DNA of 64,000 nucleotides from Candidatus Cottocaccamicrobium excrementipullorum. Its GTDB lineage: Bacteria > Bacillota > Clostridia > Lachnospirales > Lachnospiraceae. The position numbers and the translations under genes are program-made. Positions 9,001 to 19,600 of the stretch are shown piece after piece. Numbering within the stretch: position 1 is the stretch's first letter; every line of letters starts with the position of its first letter. The notes under the pieces are model-generated. The model saw nothing but the letters and a program-made list of their open reading frames with translations. It ran no database searches and was not told where the DNA came from. The stretch is taken from NCBI GenBank assembly GCA_018713255.1, contig DVFL01000017.1:25200-89199 (forward strand). The letters are read 5' to 3'.

Positions 9001-10392
9001 TTACAGCTCGCAGTTGTTGACGGTTCTGGGGAAGGGGATAACATCCCGGATATTGGACATTCCTGTAAGATACATAACACACCGCTCAAAACCAAGACCA
9101 AAGCCGGAGTGGCGGGCGGAGCCGTATTTACGCAGATCCAGGTAAAAGCCGTAATCCTCTTTCTTAAGGCCAAGCTCATCCATTCGGGCTACCAGCTTGT
9201 CGTAGCTGTCCTCTCTCTGGCTGCCGCCGATGATTTCACCGATGCCAGGCACCAGGCAATCCATGGCGGCTACTGTTTTTCCATCCTCATTCAACTTCAT
9301 GTAGAAGGCTTTGATTTCTTTGGGGTAATCCGTAACGAAAAGCGGGCGCTTAAAGATCTCTTCAGTCAGATAGCGCTCGTGCTCCGTCTGCAGGTCACAG
9401 CCCCAGAATACTTTGTATTCAAATTTGTCGTTATGTTCCTCTAACAGACGGATAGCTTCTGTGTAGGTAACATGACCGAATTCGGAATTCAGCACGTGGT
9501 TTAACCGGTCCAGCAGCCCTTTGTCCACAAACTGGTTGAAGAAGTTCATTTCCTCTGGAGCCTGCTCTAATACATAACGGATAATGTACTTTAACATGCT
9601 TTCTGCCAGAGCCATGTTGTCGTTAAGATCCGCAAAGGCCATCTCCGGCTCGATCATCCAAAACTCAGCAGCATGGCGGGTGGTGTTGGAATTTTCTGCC
9701 CGGAAAGTAGGACCAAAGGTGTAGATGTTGCGGAAAGCCATGGCATAGGTCTCTCCATTTAACTGGCCGCTTACGGTAAGATTCGTAGGTTTGCCGAAGA
9801 AATCTTTGGTGTAGTCCACGGCGCCGTCTTCGGTGCGGGGAACGTTGTTTAAATCCAGAGTAGTTACCTGGAACATTTCGCCGGCGCCTTCACAGTCGCT
9901 GCCGGTGATTAAAGGGGTATGCACATAAACAAAGCCCCGTTCCTGGAAGTACTGGTGGATGGCGTAGGCGATTAGAGAGCGTACCCGGAACACTGCCTGG
10001 AACGTGTTGGTTCTAGGACGAAGATGAGAGATTGTCCGCAGGTATTCAAAGGAATGACGCTTTTTTTGCAGAGGATAGTCAGGGGCGGAAGCTCCTTCCA
10101 GCACAACCTTGGAAGCCTGGATTTCAAAGGGCTGTTTAGCCTGGGGAGTAGGGGTTAAAACGCCGGTGACAATTACTGCGCTGCCCACGCCGAGCTTGGC
10201 TGTCTCAGAGAAATTCTCCATTGTATCGTGGTAAACCACCTGAATCGGTTCGAAGAAGGTACCATCGCTGACAACCAGGAAGCCGAAGGCTTTTGAATCC
10301 CGATTGCTGCGCACCCAGCCGCCGATGGAAATTTCTTTTTGAAAGTAGCTTTCAGGATTTTTAAAAAGCTCCTTTACTGTAATTAAGTTCAT
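9001..10392 (-). CDS. asnS: Asparaginyl-tRNA synthetase
   Basis: A 463-residue class II aminoacyl-tRNA synthetase that charges tRNA-Asn with asparagine in the cytosol. The N-terminal OB fold ([19 protein letters not shown]) binds the anticodon. Class II motif 2 is in the [15 protein letters not shown] region and motif 3 in [15 protein letters not shown] near the C-terminus. Asn rather than Asp specificity is supported by the AsnRS-type [18 protein letters not shown] region. The ATG at 10392 follows an AGGAGA site, and a strong promoter lies 70 bases upstream. I looked for a T-box leader and did not find one. Confidence 0.96.
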   Translation of the reverse strand: MNLITVKELFKNPESYFQKEISIGGWVRSNRDSKAFGFLVVSDGTFFEPIQVVYHDTMENFSETAKLGVGSAVIVTGVLTPTPQAKQPFEIQASKVVLEGASAPDYPLQKKRHSFEYLRTISHLRPRTNTFQAVFRVRSLIAYAIHQYFQERGFVYVHTPLITGSDCEGAGEMFQVTTLDLNNVPRTEDGAVDYTKDFFGKPTNLTVSGQLNGETYAMAFRNIYTFGPTFRAENSNTTRHAAEFWMIEPEMAFADLNDNMALAESMLKYIIRYVLEQAPEEMNFFNQFVDKGLLDRLNHVLNSEFGHVTYTEAIRLLEEHNDKFEYKVFWGCDLQTEHERYLTEEIFKRPLFVTDYPKEIKAFYMKLNEDGKTVAAMDCLVPGIGEIIGGSQREDSYDKLVARMDELGLKKEDYGFYLDLRKYGSARHSGFGLGFERCVMYLTGMSNIRDVIPFPRTVNNCEL

Positions 10393-10460
10393 AACAAAAG
10401 TTCTCCTTTTTCGTAAAAGATTTTCCCTCCTGGGGACAAATTTAACATTCTTTGGTACAA

Positions 10461-10489
10461 ATTATACTTTATTTTTACATCCGATTCAA
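10461..10489 (-). promoter_or_regulatory. Predicted asnS promoter
   Basis: Minus strand TTGAAT (complement of 10484-10489), 17 bases, TATAAT (complement of 10461-10466). The intergenic region 10393-10700 otherwise holds only the divergent glgC promoter and A/T-rich sequence. Confidence 0.7.
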
Positions 10490-10633
10490 GGCCCAGGCAT
10501 AGATTTGGGGCAAGGAAAGGAGGGACGATACAATATATAGGAAAAATTTGCGGTTTTTTGCTGAAATTGATGAATAAATGTCTGAAATTGTTGAATAGTG
10601 CACAAAGAATACAAAGCACGTGAAAAATATTTA

Positions 10634-10662
10634 TTCACTATTTATGAATTGTGTGATATAAT
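10634..10662 (+). promoter_or_regulatory. Predicted glgC promoter
   Basis: TTCACT (10634-10639), 17 bases, TATAAT (10657-10662), about 40 bases before the GTG start of glgC. A TGTG just before the -10 may help recognition. Confidence 0.65.
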
Positions 10663-10700
10663 GCTAATACAACAAAAATACTACAGCAAGAGGTGATAAC

Positions 10701-11975
10701 GTGATTAAAAAAGAGATGATAGCCATGCTTTTAGCTGGCGGACAGGGAAGCCGGCTTGGTGTTCTTACAGCCAAAGTGGCGAAACCTGCGGTATCATTTG
10801 GAGGAAAATACCGCATTATCGACTTTCCGCTTAGCAATTGCATTAATTCAGGCGTGGATACAGTAGGGGTTTTGACGCAGTATCAGCCATTGCGTTTAAA
10901 TGCGCATATTGGGATTGGTATTCCGTGGGATCTGGATCGAAACGTAGGAGGCGTTACGATTCTGCCGCCTTACGAGAGAAGCAAGGGCAGCGACTGGTAT
11001 ACAGGAACCGCCAATGCAATATACCAGAATATGGAGTATATGGAATCTTACAATCCGGATTATGTGCTGATTTTATCCGGAGACCACATCTATAAGATGG
11101 ACTATGAGGTCATGCTGGATTACCATAAAGCAAACAATGCCGATATCACCATTGCTGCCATGCCGGTACCCATTGAAGAAGCCAGCCGTTTCGGGGTAGT
11201 GATCACAGATGAAAACAACCGGATCACTGAGTTCGAAGAGAAGCCTGCTCATCCCAGAAGCAATCTGGCATCCATGGGAATTTATATTTTCAGCTGGCCG
11301 GTTTTAAAGGAAGCGCTGGAAACGATGAAGGACGAGCCGGGCTGCGATTTCGGAAAGCACATTATTCCTTACTGCCATGGAAAAGGGGAGAGGGTATTTG
11401 CTTACGAATACAACGGTTATTGGAAGGATGTGGGGACTTTAGGCTCCTACTGGGAAGCTAATATGGAGTTAATCGACATTATTCCAGAGTTTAATTTGTA
11501 TGAAGAATACTGGAGGATTTATACCAAGAGTGAAATCATTCCTCCCCAGTACGTTTCCGCGGAAGCGAAAATCGAAAGATGCATCATTGGTGAGGGAAGT
11601 GAAATTTACGGAGAAGTAGTAAATTCCGTAATCGGAGCCGGCGTCACCATTGAAAAGGGAGCTGTGGTTCATGATTCCATTATTATGCAGGGAACGGTAA
11701 TCGGATCCGGTGCGAAGGTCACCAAGGCCATCGTTGCAGAAGATGTAAAGGTGGGAGCCAACGCAGAACTAGGCGTAGGCGAGTATGCTCCCAGTACATA
11801 TAATCCCAAGGTATATCAGTTTGATCTGGTAACCATCGGTGAACATTCTGTGATTCCGGAGAATGTAAAGATTGGCAAGAACACAGCGATTTCAGGCATA
11901 ACCACTCCGGAGGATTATCCGGATGGATCACTGGCAAGCGGAGACTACATTGTAAAGGCAGGTGGTGCAAAATGA
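10701..11975 (+). CDS. glgC: Glucose-1-phosphate adenylyltransferase, catalytic subunit
   Basis: A 424-residue cytosolic enzyme that makes ADP-glucose from ATP and glucose 1-phosphate, the first committed step of glycogen synthesis. The nucleotide-binding loop [11 protein letters not shown] is intact, as are [25 protein letters not shown] and FEEKPAHP. The C-terminal part (about 300-400) has the hexapeptide left-handed beta-helix pattern. The start is a GTG at 10701 with AGAGGTGAT upstream. It overlaps glgD by 4 bases (ATGA), so the two subunits are translationally coupled. Confidence 0.96.
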   Translation: MIKKEMIAMLLAGGQGSRLGVLTAKVAKPAVSFGGKYRIIDFPLSNCINSGVDTVGVLTQYQPLRLNAHIGIGIPWDLDRNVGGVTILPPYERSKGSDWYTGTANAIYQNMEYMESYNPDYVLILSGDHIYKMDYEVMLDYHKANNADITIAAMPVPIEEASRFGVVITDENNRITEFEEKPAHPRSNLASMGIYIFSWPVLKEALETMKDEPGCDFGKHIIPYCHGKGERVFAYEYNGYWKDVGTLGSYWEANMELIDIIPEFNLYEEYWRIYTKSEIIPPQYVSAEAKIERCIIGEGSEIYGEVVNSVIGAGVTIEKGAVVHDSIIMQGTVIGSGAKVTKAIVAEDVKVGANAELGVGEYAPSTYNPKVYQFDLVTIGEHSVIPENVKIGKNTAISGITTPEDYPDGSLASGDYIVKAGGAK

Positions 11976-13093
11976 GAGCAATCGGTATTGTATTAGCAGG
12001 CGGCAACAGCAAGAGGATGAGGGAGCTTTCCAATAAGCGGGCCATATCCGCCATGCCGGTAGCCGGAAGCTACAGAAGCATCGATTTTGCATTAAGCAAT
12101 ATGACAAATTCCCATATTCAGACGGTGGCAGTATTTACTCAGTATAACTCCCGCTCGCTGAATCTTCATTTAAGCTCTTCCAAATGGTGGGATTTCGGAC
12201 GTAAGCAGGGCGGGCTTTTCGTGTTTACGCCGACTATCACTGCACAGAGCAGCGACTGGTACAGAGGAACCGCAGATGCCCTGTATCAGAACCTGAATTT
12301 TTTAAAGTCCAGTCATGAGCCCTATGTTGTAATTGCGGCAGGGGACGGCGTGTACAAGCTGGACTACAATAAGGTTTTGGAGTATCACATTGAGAAGAAA
12401 GCAGACATTACGGTGGTATGCAAACGGATGCGGGAAAGGGAGGATGTTACCCGCTTCGGGTGCGTGAAGGTAAATGATGACGGCAGAATCGTGGATTTTG
12501 AAGAAAAGCCCATGGTATCTGACGCCAACACCATTTCCTGCGGTATTTATGTGATCCGCCGGCGTCAGCTTATTGAATTGATTGAGCGCTGTGCCGCAGA
12601 GGACCGGTACGACTTCGTAAAGGATATTCTGGTGCGGTATAAGAATCTGAAACGGATTTACGCTTATAAGATGGATACTTACTGGAGCAATATTGCTTCT
12701 GTAGAATCATATTACGAAACCAATATGGATTTCCTGAAGCCGGAAGTGCGGGACTACTTCTTTAAGCAGTATCCGGATGTTTATTCTAAAATCGATGATC
12801 TTCCGCCGGCGAAGTACAATCCAGGGGCTGTGGTACATAACAGCCTGATTTCCAGCGGTTCCATTATCAATGGTACAGTAGAAAATTCTGTGCTGTTTAA
12901 GAAGGTTTACATTGGAAATAACTGTGTGATTAAAAATTCTATTATTCTTAACGATGTTTATATTGGCGACAATACGGTGATTGAAAACTGCATCGTAGAG
13001 AGCAGGGATACCATCCGGGCCAACACTACCCATATTGGAACACCGGACAACATTAAGATTGTTGTGGAGAAAAACGAGAGATATACGGTTTAA
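11972..13093 (+). CDS. glgD: Glucose-1-phosphate adenylyltransferase subunit GlgD
   Basis: A 373-residue partner of GlgC. It keeps the overall nucleotidyltransferase fold and the C-terminal beta-helix, but the N-terminal loop reads [20 protein letters not shown], lacking the full G-x-G-S-R-L pattern of the active subunit. This is typical of GlgD in Firmicutes, where it boosts or modulates GlgC activity rather than catalysing well alone. It follows glgC with a 4-base overlap and is followed 36 bases later by spoVG, which may share the transcript. Confidence 0.94.
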   Translation: MRAIGIVLAGGNSKRMRELSNKRAISAMPVAGSYRSIDFALSNMTNSHIQTVAVFTQYNSRSLNLHLSSSKWWDFGRKQGGLFVFTPTITAQSSDWYRGTADALYQNLNFLKSSHEPYVVIAAGDGVYKLDYNKVLEYHIEKKADITVVCKRMREREDVTRFGCVKVNDDGRIVDFEEKPMVSDANTISCGIYVIRRRQLIELIERCAAEDRYDFVKDILVRYKNLKRIYAYKMDTYWSNIASVESYYETNMDFLKPEVRDYFFKQYPDVYSKIDDLPPAKYNPGAVVHNSLISSGSIINGTVENSVLFKKVYIGNNCVIKNSIILNDVYIGDNTVIENCIVESRDTIRANTTHIGTPDNIKIVVEKNERYTV

Positions 13094-13129
13094 GGGACCG
13101 AAATATACAAGACGGAGGGGTTTGTAAAT

Positions 13130-13411
13130 ATGCAGATAACGGACGTTAGAGTTAGACGGATTGAGAAAGAGGGAAAGATGAAAGCCATCGTTTCCATCAC
13201 ATTAGATAATGAGTTTGTAATTCATGACATTAAGGTCATTGAAGGGGAAAAGGGACTGTTTATCGCCATGCCCAGCCGGAAGGCGGCAGACGGCGAGTAC
13301 CGGGATATTGCTCACCCGATTAATTCTAATACAAGGGATATGATTCAGGGAGTGATTCTGGACAAATACGAATCTACGCTGCTGGAGGCGGAAGAAGAAA
13401 CTTACGCTTGA
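13130..13411 (+). CDS. spoVG: Septation and sporulation regulator SpoVG
   Basis: A 93-residue protein with the family's start [20 protein letters not shown] and the core [19 protein letters not shown] and PSRK motif. SpoVG binds nucleic acid and affects septum formation, sporulation and, in several Firmicutes, surface and virulence gene expression. The length is normal. The ribosome site is GGAGGGG. Here it lies directly after glgCD instead of in its more usual place near purR or glmU, so it may be read from the glgC promoter. Confidence 0.95.
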   Translation: MQITDVRVRRIEKEGKMKAIVSITLDNEFVIHDIKVIEGEKGLFIAMPSRKAADGEYRDIAHPINSNTRDMIQGVILDKYESTLLEAEEETYA

Positions 13412-13460
13412 TAAGGGGAAAGAAAATCGGAGAGAAAGCAGTTGGAAGGCCGTTTCTAGG

Positions 13461-13482
13461 GCAGTCTTTCGGCTGCTTTTTT
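13461..13482 (+). terminator. Terminator after spoVG
   Basis: Short stem GCAGTC/GGCTGC (one G-T pair) with a TTTC loop, followed by six T residues at 13477-13482. Confidence 0.7.
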
Positions 13483-13523
13483 GTTTTTCTTTAAAAACAA
13501 CCATTATTTATCGCCCTACTTCA

Positions 13524-13552
13524 TTGGCAAAAACCAGATTTTACTATATAAT
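13524..13552 (+). promoter_or_regulatory. Predicted promoter of the first LytTR regulator
   Basis: TTGGCA (13524-13529), 17 bases, TATAAT (13547-13552), 27 bases before the start codon. Confidence 0.75.
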
Positions 13553-13578
13553 TTAGTAGAAAGGATGGGAGCGAGTTT

Positions 13579-14343
13579 ATGAGGGTAGCCGTATGCGATA
13601 AAGACCCCCAGGTGTTGGAACAGGTGGCAGGCTGGGTTCGGGATATGGAATTTGTGAGTCGGTGTGATACCTTTTCGCTGCTTTCAAAAATTGTGAGGGC
13701 TGTGGAATTAGGAGGGGATTATGATATCATTCTCATGGCCATCAGCTGGGGAGAAGAGCATGATGGAATTGATGCAGCCAGGCGGATCGGCCAGTTAGAT
13801 GCCAGAGCCAAGATCATTTATATGAGTCAGTATACGGAAAAGTATGTGCAGGAAATTTTTCTCAGCCCAGTTAATTTAAGTGGTTTTTTGGTAAAGCCTG
13901 TAGACCGGGTGATTTTAGAGAGAAATTTACAGAAAGCCATGCTCACCAGTCAAAAGCCGAGAGACCGAAGACTGGAAATTAAATATAAAAATGCAGTTAT
14001 ATCAGTCCTTTATGAGGATATTATTTATTTGGAAAGCATGGGGCATACCATCGTTATCCACACCGAGGGAAGAGATTACCAGTCTTATGACCGGCTTGAG
14101 CGGGTGCTGGCAGCTCTTCCAGAGCATTTTCTTCACTGTCATAAAAGCTATGTGGTGAATATGAATTATATTCGCACGATGGATAAGAAAAAGCTTATTT
14201 TAGTTAACGGAAAAGAGATTCCGATCAGCCGGGCGCGGGTGAATGAAAGCCGGCAGAGGTACAAGCTGTATACGGAGGAGCTTTTGCTGTCTCTGAAAAA
14301 TCGAAAAGTGAAAGAAAACAATGGCGGCGCCGGGACGAAGTAA
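13579..14343 (+). CDS. LytTR-family response regulator with an atypical receiver
   Basis: A 254-residue DNA-binding regulator. Residues 1-120 are a receiver domain and about 135-240 a LytTR DNA-binding domain (YLESMGHTIVIHT, FLHCHKSYVVNMNYI, ISRARVNESRQRY). The receiver keeps the switch Lys in LVKPVD, but the phosphoacceptor position reads DIILMAIS, so the expected Asp is Ala54, and the acidic pair near the N-terminus reads CDKD instead of CDDE. The close paralogue at 26117 has Asp54 at exactly the same place. No kinase gene is adjacent. It may work without phosphorylation or as a partner of another regulator. It has its own promoter and terminator. Confidence 0.88.
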   Translation: MRVAVCDKDPQVLEQVAGWVRDMEFVSRCDTFSLLSKIVRAVELGGDYDIILMAISWGEEHDGIDAARRIGQLDARAKIIYMSQYTEKYVQEIFLSPVNLSGFLVKPVDRVILERNLQKAMLTSQKPRDRRLEIKYKNAVISVLYEDIIYLESMGHTIVIHTEGRDYQSYDRLERVLAALPEHFLHCHKSYVVNMNYIRTMDKKKLILVNGKEIPISRARVNESRQRYKLYTEELLLSLKNRKVKENNGGAGTK

Positions 14344-14359
14344 AGGTCCCGGCGCCGTT
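14326..14359. terminator. Terminator between convergent genes
   Basis: An 11-bp G+C stem (14326-14336 and 14346-14356) followed by GTTT on the plus strand. It overlaps the end of the LytTR gene. Confidence 0.75.
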
Positions 14360-14381
14360 TCCGGCATAAAGGCTTTAAAGG

Positions 14382-15788
14382 CTACAGTCGTTCAAGAATG
14401 CTTCTGGCTACGCTGAGGCCGTTGGCAGAGGCCTGCTGAAGTCCGCGGGTTACTGAGGCTCCGTCGCCAATGGCCCTCAGACCGTGGATATTCGTTTCAA
14501 AGTGCTGGTCCACCACTACTTTGTTGGAATAAAATTTTACTTCCACCCCATAAAGGAGAGTTTCATCGCTGGCGATTCCAGGAGTTACTTTGTCCAGAGC
14601 AAGGATCATTTCTTTGATATCCACCATAATTCTGTGGGGGAACACCAGAGAAAGATCTCCAGGAACGGCATCTTTTAAGGTGGGAATCAGATTATTCCGG
14701 CATAACCTGGCCTCTGTGGTGCGCCGCCCTCTCTGGAAATCACCGAAGGTCTGCACCAGAATTTTTCCATCGCAGAGCATATTGCTTAACTGAGCGATAT
14801 GTTTGCCGTATTCAATAGGCGTTTTAAATGGTTTGGTGAAGTTCTTGGAGACCAGCAGAGCGAAGTTGGTGTTTTCCGTTTTAAATTCTTTGGATTTATA
14901 GGCGTGGCCGTTAACCACTGCAAGGCCGTTTTCATAGTATTCCGTAGCGACTTCTCCGGAGGGATTGGTGCAGAAGGTGCGGACTTTGTCATCGAAGGTA
15001 GGGGTGTAGTACACCAGTTTTGCCTCATAGAGATTCCGGTTTAAGAATTCCATTACTTCATTGCGGACTTCCACCCGTACGCCGATGTCCACCGTGCCCA
15101 CCTGGGTTTCAATGCCGTGCCGGCTGCAGAGATGGGAGAACCAGTCGGAGCCTTCCCGCCCAATGGCGGACACAATTTCGGGAGCGTAATAGGTCTGGCC
15201 GTCCTGGGTAATGACGCCCTTCGCCTGATTTTCCTCAATCACAATGTCCTCCACCATGGTGTTGAAGAGAAGAGATACGTTATGGTTCTGCAGATACTCC
15301 TGAAAACGGGTGTAGATCTTATATCCTTCTTCTGTTCCCAAATGCCGGATGGGGCATTCAATCAGCTTTAAATTGGCGCCGATGGCTTTGCGGCGGATTT
15401 CCTGGATCTCTCGTTGTTTGTTGATGCCGTACACATGGGTGTCAGCCCCGAATTTCAGATAAATGTCGTCAGATTCCTGAATCAGTTTTTTTGCTTGGTC
15501 ATAGCCTAGAATTTCCGGCAGATTTCCGCCTACATCAGGAGAAAGAGATAGTTTGCCGTCGGAGAAGGCTCCGGCGCCGGCGAAACCGGTGGTAATGGAA
15601 CAAGGCTTGCAGCCTACGCAGACTTTGGTGGTTCGCTTAGGGCATACTCGTTTTTCAATCGGTCGTCCCTTTTCAATCATCAGAATCTTAAGGTCCGGAC
15701 GATGCTGAATCAGCTCATAAGCGCAGAAAATGCCGGAAGGACCTGCTCCAATAATAATTACGTCATAAGCTTTAGAAGAATTTGTCAT
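14382..15788 (-). CDS. FAD-dependent dehydrogenase (COG2509 type)
   Basis: A 468-residue flavoprotein. The N-terminal dinucleotide fold is clear (YDVIIIGAGPSGIFCAYEL, glycines 14-19), followed by IEKG. A cluster of four cysteines, C49, C57, C60 and C63, comes next, then GFAGAGAFSDGKLSLSPDVGG. The C-terminal LRAIGDGASVTRGLQQA is the usual FAD-contact motif. The family is widespread in anaerobes but its substrate is not established. The four close cysteines could bind an iron-sulfur cluster or act in redox, which is inference. It has its own promoter at 15831-15859. Confidence 0.85.
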   Translation of the reverse strand: MTNSSKAYDVIIIGAGPSGIFCAYELIQHRPDLKILMIEKGRPIEKRVCPKRTTKVCVGCKPCSITTGFAGAGAFSDGKLSLSPDVGGNLPEILGYDQAKKLIQESDDIYLKFGADTHVYGINKQREIQEIRRKAIGANLKLIECPIRHLGTEEGYKIYTRFQEYLQNHNVSLLFNTMVEDIVIEENQAKGVITQDGQTYYAPEIVSAIGREGSDWFSHLCSRHGIETQVGTVDIGVRVEVRNEVMEFLNRNLYEAKLVYYTPTFDDKVRTFCTNPSGEVATEYYENGLAVVNGHAYKSKEFKTENTNFALLVSKNFTKPFKTPIEYGKHIAQLSNMLCDGKILVQTFGDFQRGRRTTEARLCRNNLIPTLKDAVPGDLSLVFPHRIMVDIKEMILALDKVTPGIASDETLLYGVEVKFYSNKVVVDQHFETNIHGLRAIGDGASVTRGLQQASANGLSVARSILERL

Positions 15789-15830
15789 GGTGCCTCCTTT
15801 TCTTCATGCACTGCAATATACCAACAAGGA

Positions 15831-15859
15831 ATTTTATCATATTCTGCCGAAGAAGACAA
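15831..15859 (-). promoter_or_regulatory. Predicted promoter of the FAD dehydrogenase gene
   Basis: Minus strand TTGTCT (complement of 15854-15859), 17 bases, TAAAAT (complement of 15831-15836) with an extended TG before the -10. Confidence 0.6.
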
Positions 15860-15914
15860 CTGGCCCTGCAGGCTGGAACGACAGGCAGAATCAGAGGACT
15901 GGGAAAAATTTCAT

Positions 15915-15943
15915 TTGCTTTTTCCAGGAGAGACAATTATAAT
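15915..15943 (+). promoter_or_regulatory. Predicted pth-mfd promoter
   Basis: TTGCTT (15915-15920), 17 bases, TATAAT (15938-15943). The transcript should start near 15950. Confidence 0.7.
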
Positions 15944-15959
15944 GTAAGCTGCAACCTTA

Positions 15960-15980
15960 CCCGGCATCCATGATGCCGGG
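15960..15980 (+). other. Leader hairpin before pth
   Basis: A 9-bp perfect stem (15960-15968 and 15972-15980) with a 3-base loop, about 10 bases after the predicted transcription start and 40 bases before the pth start. There is no T run, so it is more likely a stabilising 5' hairpin than a terminator. Confidence 0.5.
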
Positions 15981-16021
15981 CGTTTCTGCTGGAAAAAATA
16001 ATGAGCCAGGGAGAAAAGAAA

Positions 16022-16594
16022 ATGTATATTATCGCAGGATTGGGAAACCCCAGTAAAGAATATGAATATACCCGGCATAACGCAGGCTTTGATGCAGTAG
16101 ATCGGTTGGCATCGAAGCTGGGAACGGAACTTACAGAGAGAAAACACAGAGCTCTTTGCGGAAGAGCTTTGATCGGGGGCGAAAAAGTACTGCTGATGAA
16201 GCCTCAGACTTTTATGAATCTCAGCGGTGAAAGCATTGGTCAGGCGGCGGATTTCTATAAAGTGGATCCCCAGCATATAATCATTTTGTATGATGACATC
16301 AGCCTTGAGGTAGGTCAGCTTCGGATCAGAACAAAAGGAAGCGCCGGAGGACACAACGGCATTAAAAATATTATTGCACATCTGGGAACTCAGGATTTCC
16401 CCAGAATTAAAATCGGCGTAGGAGCAAAGCCTGATCGGATGGATCTGGCGGATTATGTGCTGAGCCGTTTTTCCCAGACAGACCGCAGGGTGATGGAAGA
16501 TGCTTTTGAGGAAGCAGCAGAAGCCGCTCAAATGCTGATTATGGAGGGCCCAGATGCTGCCATGAATCGCTATAACGGAAAGAAGGGGCTTTAA
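16022..16594 (+). CDS. pth: Peptidyl-tRNA hydrolase
   Basis: A 190-residue cytosolic enzyme that frees tRNA from peptidyl-tRNA dropped by ribosomes. The N-terminus MYIIAGLGNPSKEYEYTRHN has the catalytic His in TRHNAGF and the conserved Asn in GLGNP; MKPQTFMNLSGES and the YDDISLEVGQLRIR motif with its catalytic Asp follow, then GSAGGHNGIKNI. I chose start 16022 because conservation begins there and GGGAG lies just before; an in-frame ATG at 16001 has no clear site. It is followed 20 bases later by mfd, a common order in Firmicutes. Confidence 0.96.
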   Translation: MYIIAGLGNPSKEYEYTRHNAGFDAVDRLASKLGTELTERKHRALCGRALIGGEKVLLMKPQTFMNLSGESIGQAADFYKVDPQHIIILYDDISLEVGQLRIRTKGSAGGHNGIKNIIAHLGTQDFPRIKIGVGAKPDRMDLADYVLSRFSQTDRRVMEDAFEEAAEAAQMLIMEGPDAAMNRYNGKKGL

Positions 16595-16614
16595 ACAGGA
16601 AGGATGGGAGGAAA

Positions 16615-19600
16615 TTGGCGGATAAACAGGAATCAGGAATAAAAAATCCATTGATGGAGCTGAAGGAATATGAGGATCTGACGCAGGCGCTTCTTCAGAA
16701 GAAAGGGCCTCTCCAGGCGACCGGAACTCTGGATTCCCAGAAGGTACACTTGATGAATCATTTGGGAAAGGATTATTCCTGGAAGCTGGTGGTAACTTAT
16801 GATGAAACCAGGGCTCGGGAAATTTATGAGGATTATGGGAATTATACCAAGCAGGTTTGGCTGTATCCGGCGAAAGACCTGCTTTTTTATGCTGCAGATA
16901 TTCATGGAAACCTTATTGCCAAGCAGCGGATTCAGGTCATTAAGGCGCTGATGGAGGAAAACGGCGGAGTAGTCGTTACTACCCTGGATGGTCTGATGGA
17001 TCATCTGCTTCCCTTAAAACAGCTGGAAGAGCAAATTGTCTGGGTCGAATGCGGTCAGCAGCTGGACCTGGGAAAATTCAAGGACCAGCTGGTGAGGATG
17101 GGATATGAACGGACTCCCCAGGTGGACGCCATGGGGCAGTTTTCCATTCGAGGCGGGATCGTGGATGTATTTCCCCTCACGGAGGAATTCCCTCTTCGAA
17201 TCGAGCTGTGGGACGATGAGGTGGACTCCATTCGAAGCTTTGATCTGGAGAGCCAGCGCTCAATAGAACAGCTGGAATCCGTTAGAATTTATCCGGCGGT
17301 GGAAGCGGTGCTTACTGAAGAACAGATACAGGAAGGAATCCAAAGGCTGAGAGAGGACAGCGCCGCCAGTCAGGAGATCTTCCGGAAAAACGGAAAGATC
17401 GAAGAAGGCCACCGAATTTTTTCTCTTATTCAGGAATTTACAGAAGGCCTGGAGGAGGGCTGGCAGGCTGGGAATCTGGACGCGTATTTGAACTATTTTT
17501 GCTCTGAGACGGTATCGTTTATTGAGTATTTCCCGGAAGGCACGTTGTTTTTCCTGGATGAGCCCCTGCGGCTTCAGGAAAAGGGAGAGGCAGTAGAAAC
17601 GGAATTCCGTGAGAGTATGAGCCAGAGGCTGGAAAAGGGATATCTTTTAGGGGGACAAAGGGATCTTCTTGATTCGGCGAAGACGGTGCTGGCCAAGCTG
17701 CAGAAGAACAGGACGCTGTACCTGACCGGTCTTGACCAGCGGCTTCCCGGCTTTACCGTAAATCATAAATTTGCTTTTGCCGTAAAAAATGTGAACTCTT
17801 ATCAAAACAGTTTTGATCTCTTAATTAAGGATCTTACCACTTGGAAAAAAGAAGGGTACCGGGTGGTGCTGCTTACAGCGTCCCGCACCAGGGCAGGCCG
17901 TCTGGCAGGAGATCTGCGGGATTACGATCTGCGGGCTTACAGCATAGATGGGGAAGAAGGGGAGGAATCTTTGGCATCCCAGGCGGAGGCCCGGGTGCTT
18001 CCCGGACAGATTCTGGTGGCTTATGGAAATCTTCACCGTGGATTTGAATACCCAATGCTTAAGCTGGTGGTGATTACCGAAGGCGACATGTTCGGAGGAG
18101 AAAAGAAGCGGCGGAGAAAGAAAAAGCCTTCTTATGAGGGGACCAAAATTGCCAGCTTCTCCGAACTTTCAGTGGGAGATTATGTGGTTCATGAGGATCA
18201 TGGACTGGGTATCTATCGGGGGATTGAAAAAATTCAGAGAGATCGGGTGACGAAGGATTATCTTAAAGTGGAATACGGAGACGGAGGAAATCTGTATATT
18301 CCCGCCACCCGTCTGGATCGAATCCAGAAATACGCAGGCTCCCAGGCTGCTGCGCCTAAACTCAGCAAGCTTGGCGGCACAGAATGGAAGAAGACCAAGA
18401 CTAAGGTAAAAAAAGAAGTCCAGCAGATTGCCAGGGAGCTGGTAGAGCTTTATGCCGCCAGGCAGGCGGCCTCCGGCTATCAATATGGTCCAGATACCAT
18501 ATGGCAGAAGGAGTTTGAAGAGCTGTTTCCTTATGAAGAGACGGAAGACCAGCTGGAGGCTATTGAAGCGGCGAAAGCAGATATGGAAAGCGGAAAGGTT
18601 ATGGACCGGCTGGTGTGCGGCGATGTGGGGTACGGCAAGACGGAGGTGGCTCTTCGGGTGGCCTTTAAGGCGGTGCAGGAAAGCCGTCAAGTGGTCTACC
18701 TGGTTCCCACCACGATTTTGGCTCAGCAGCACTATAATACCTTTGTTCAGCGAATGAAGGATTTCCCTGTACGGGTGGAGCTTTTGTCCCGGTTCAGGAC
18801 GCCTGCCCAGCAGAAAGCTGCCCTTGAGGGGCTGCGCAAAGGCCTGGTGGATATTGTTATCGGCACCCATCGGGTGCTGTCTAAGGATGTGGAGTTTAAA
18901 AATCTGGGACTGCTGATCATTGATGAGGAACAGCGCTTCGGTGTTACGCATAAGGAAAAGATCAAAAAACTGAAGGAAAACGTGGATGTGCTTACCCTCA
19001 CTGCCACGCCGATTCCCAGGACCCTGCATATGAGTCTGGTGGGAATACGGGACATGAGCGTTTTGGAAGAGCCCCCTGTAGACCGGCTGCCCATTCAGAC
19101 GTATGTGATGGAATATAACGAAGAGATGGTGCGGGAAGCAATTCAGAGAGAACTTTCCCGGAACGGACAGGTGTATTACGTCTATAATCGGGTGAACGAT
19201 ATTGATGAGCTGGCTGCCAGAATCCAGAAACTGGTGCCGGAGGCGGTGGTTACCTTTGCCCACGGGCAGATGAGCGAACGGCAGCTGGAAAGAATTATGT
19301 CGGATTTTGTGAACGGTGAGATCGATGTGCTGGTGTCTACCACCATCATTGAGACAGGTCTGGACATTCCTAACGCCAATACCATGATTATTCATGACGC
19401 CGATAAAATGGGGCTGGCTCAGCTGTATCAGCTGAGAGGACGGGTGGGGCGGTCAAGCCGAACCTCCTATGCCTTTTTAATGTATAAGCGGGATAAAATC
19501 CTTAAAGAAGAGGCGGAAAAACGACTTCAGGCAATTCGGGAGTTTACTGAGCTGGGATCAGGAATTAAGATTGCCATGCGGGACCTGGAAATCCGGGGCG

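Noticed and set aside
10393..10700. A T-box riboswitch before asnS
   Set aside because: The conserved antiterminator sequence and a terminator hairpin are not present on the minus strand; only a plain promoter is seen.
18169..19395. A long open frame opposite to mfd
   Set aside because: It mirrors a strongly conserved helicase region, has no ribosome site and no family pattern.
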